A DNA stretch of 6,216 bases from Verrucomicrobiota bacterium (GTDB taxonomy: Bacteria > Verrucomicrobiota > Verrucomicrobiia > Chthoniobacterales > UBA10450): assembly GCA_003219995.1 (NCBI GenBank), contig QHRC01000191.1, positions 1-6,216 of the forward strand. Direction: 5' to 3'. The notes beneath the pieces are model-generated. The model worked only from the letters and a program-made list of their open reading frames with translations. It was not told the DNA's origin and searched no databases. Position 1 is the first letter of the stretch, and every line of letters starts with the position of its first letter. Below, in pieces: positions 5,122 through 6,216 of this stretch. The position numbers and the translations under genes are program-made.

Positions 5122-6216
5122 CTACGTGGAGTTTGAATCAGGCGCCGCGCCGTTGATTCCGACGAAGCCTTCCCGTTCCAAATGCAAAATGATCTCTTGG
5201 GCGGCTTCCTCGGGTGACAGCTCCGCTGTGTCCACCGTCACTTCGGCGTCAGTCGGCTCTTCGTAGGGATCCGATATTCCGGTGAATTCCTTCAAGGTCC
5301 CGGCACGGGCTTTCGCGTAGAGGCCTTTTCGGTCGCGCTGCTCGCAAACTTCTACCGACGTGGAAAGGTGCACCAGGATGAAGCCGCCAAATGGCTCGAT
5401 CATTTCCCGCACGTCCTTGCGCGTGGAATCGTAGGGCGCAATCGGCGCGCAGATGGCAATACCGCCGTTTTTCGTGATTTCGGAGGCAACGTAGCCGATG
5501 CGGCGAATGTTGATGTCGCGGTGTTCCTTCGAAAAACCGAGCTCTGAAGAGAGATGTTTGCGCACGAGATCGCCGTCGAGCAGTGTCACCGGCCGGCCGC
5601 CCATTTCGAGGAACTTAATCATGAGCACGTTGGCGATCGTCGATTTACCTGCGCCGGAAAGACCGGTAAAAAACACAGTCAACCCTTGTTTGTGCCGCGG
5701 CGGAAAGGTACGCCGCAGTTCGCGTGCGATTTCGGGAAAGGTGAACCAGGCCGGAATCTCGCGGCCGTCATTGAGCCGTCGTCGCAATTGTGTGCCCGAG
5801 AGATTGAGCACACGCGAGTCCGGGGGCACTTCGTTTTCGGGGAAATATTTATCCCGGTCTTCGACATAGACCATCATCTGGAAGGGCACCATCTCGACAC
5901 CAATCTCGGCTTCGTGTTTGCGGAACAACTCCTGCGCTTCGTACGGTCCGTAGAACGGCTTGCCATCGGCATCGTTGCCTGGCCCCGCGTGATCGCGGCC
6001 GACAATAAAATGCGAGCAGCCGTGATTTTTTCGAATGATCGCGTGCCAGATCGCTTCCCGCGGTCCGCCCATGCGCATGGCTAGCGGCAATAAGGCCAGC
6101 TTGACCGTGCCGCGCGGATACTTGGAGGCAAGCAGCTGGTAGCAACGGACACGCGTGAAGTAGTCTACATCGCCGGGTCGGGTCATGCCGACGGACGGAT
6201 GAAGCAGAAGGCTGGC
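5122..6216 (-). CDS. Bifunctional sulfate adenylyltransferase / adenylylsulfate kinase (Sat-CysC), N-terminus beyond window edge
   Basis: The gene is open from the right edge to the TAG at 5122-5124, giving 364 in-window residues of an enzyme that is usually about 550-570. The first part is ATP sulfurylase, which makes APS from sulfate and ATP: LLLHPSVGMTRPGDVDYFTR, RCYQLLASKYP, AMRMGGPREAIWHAIIRKNHG and the GRDHAGPG motif (73-80). The expected HxxH-bearing QTRNP-type segment lies just outside the window. After a short linker (FPPRHKQGL) comes APS kinase, which phosphorylates APS to PAPS: P-loop GLSGAGKST (185-193), LLDGDLVRKHLSSELGFS, IAPYDSTRKDVREM and DRKGLYAKARAG, all intact. The fusion supplies PAPS for sulfate assimilation or for sulfation of polysaccharides and lipids; the manC gene nearby is compatible with the latter but proves nothing. 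No downstream sulfate gene is present. Confidence 0.94.
   Translation of the reverse strand, partial: ASLLLHPSVGMTRPGDVDYFTRVRCYQLLASKYPRGTVKLALLPLAMRMGGPREAIWHAIIRKNHGCSHFIVGRDHAGPGNDADGKPFYGPYEAQELFRKHEAEIGVEMVPFQMMVYVEDRDKYFPENEVPPDSRVLNLSGTQLRRRLNDGREIPAWFTFPEIARELRRTFPPRHKQGLTVFFTGLSGAGKSTIANVLMIKFLEMGGRPVTLLDGDLVRKHLSSELGFSKEHRDINIRRIGYVASEITKNGGIAICAPIAPYDSTRKDVREMIEPFGGFILVHLSTSVEVCEQRDRKGLYAKARAGTLKEFTGISDPYEEPTDAEVTVDTAELSPEEAAQEIILHLEREGFVGINGAAPDSNST

Overview
This window reads as ordinary bacterial chromosome of moderately high GC. The gene set and protein style suggest a soil-type Verrucomicrobiota, possibly of the Chthoniobacterales. That placement is inference. It rests on the look of the carboxyltransferase, on a receiver domain of the kind that ends hybrid sensor kinases, on a fused sulfate adenylyltransferase/APS kinase, and on a TGTAGYCG-bounded palindromic intergenic element. 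No rRNA, tRNA, phage, transposase or CRISPR feature is visible.

Layout, left to right. Positions 1-850 (minus) hold the first 283 codons of an acyl-CoA carboxylase carboxyltransferase subunit of the methylcrotonyl-CoA type, running off the left edge. Its upstream gap carries a nested hairpin (862-893) and an 81-bp palindromic repeat-like element (896-976). A 100-residue two-helix membrane protein (985-1287, minus) is divergent from a forward operon starting at 1370: manC (GDP-mannose synthesis), ruvX (pre-16S rRNA nuclease / YqgF family) and truA (tRNA pseudouridine synthase). These three genes overlap by 4 and 16 bp. truA is frameshifted near 3420 and is split over two frames. A receiver-domain protein follows (3717-4313); its N-terminal tail looks like the end of a histidine kinase ATPase domain, so it may be the severed C-terminus of a hybrid kinase. 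Facing it on the minus strand are a GNAT acetyltransferase (4368-4802), a structured non-coding stretch, a short orphan coding-like fragment (4935-5084) and the C-terminal 364 residues of a bifunctional Sat-CysC enzyme (5122-6216), which runs off the right edge.

The recognised genes are housekeeping or metabolic: acyl-CoA carboxylation, activated sugar supply, RNA processing and modification, and sulfate activation to PAPS. I see no new multi-gene system. What stands out is a run of small lesions: a 5-residue in-frame gap in the carboxyltransferase core, the truA frameshift, the apparently decapitated kinase and the orphan fragment. Together they could mean gene erosion in a streamlining genome, or imperfect assembly. 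Raw reads and close relatives would tell these apart.
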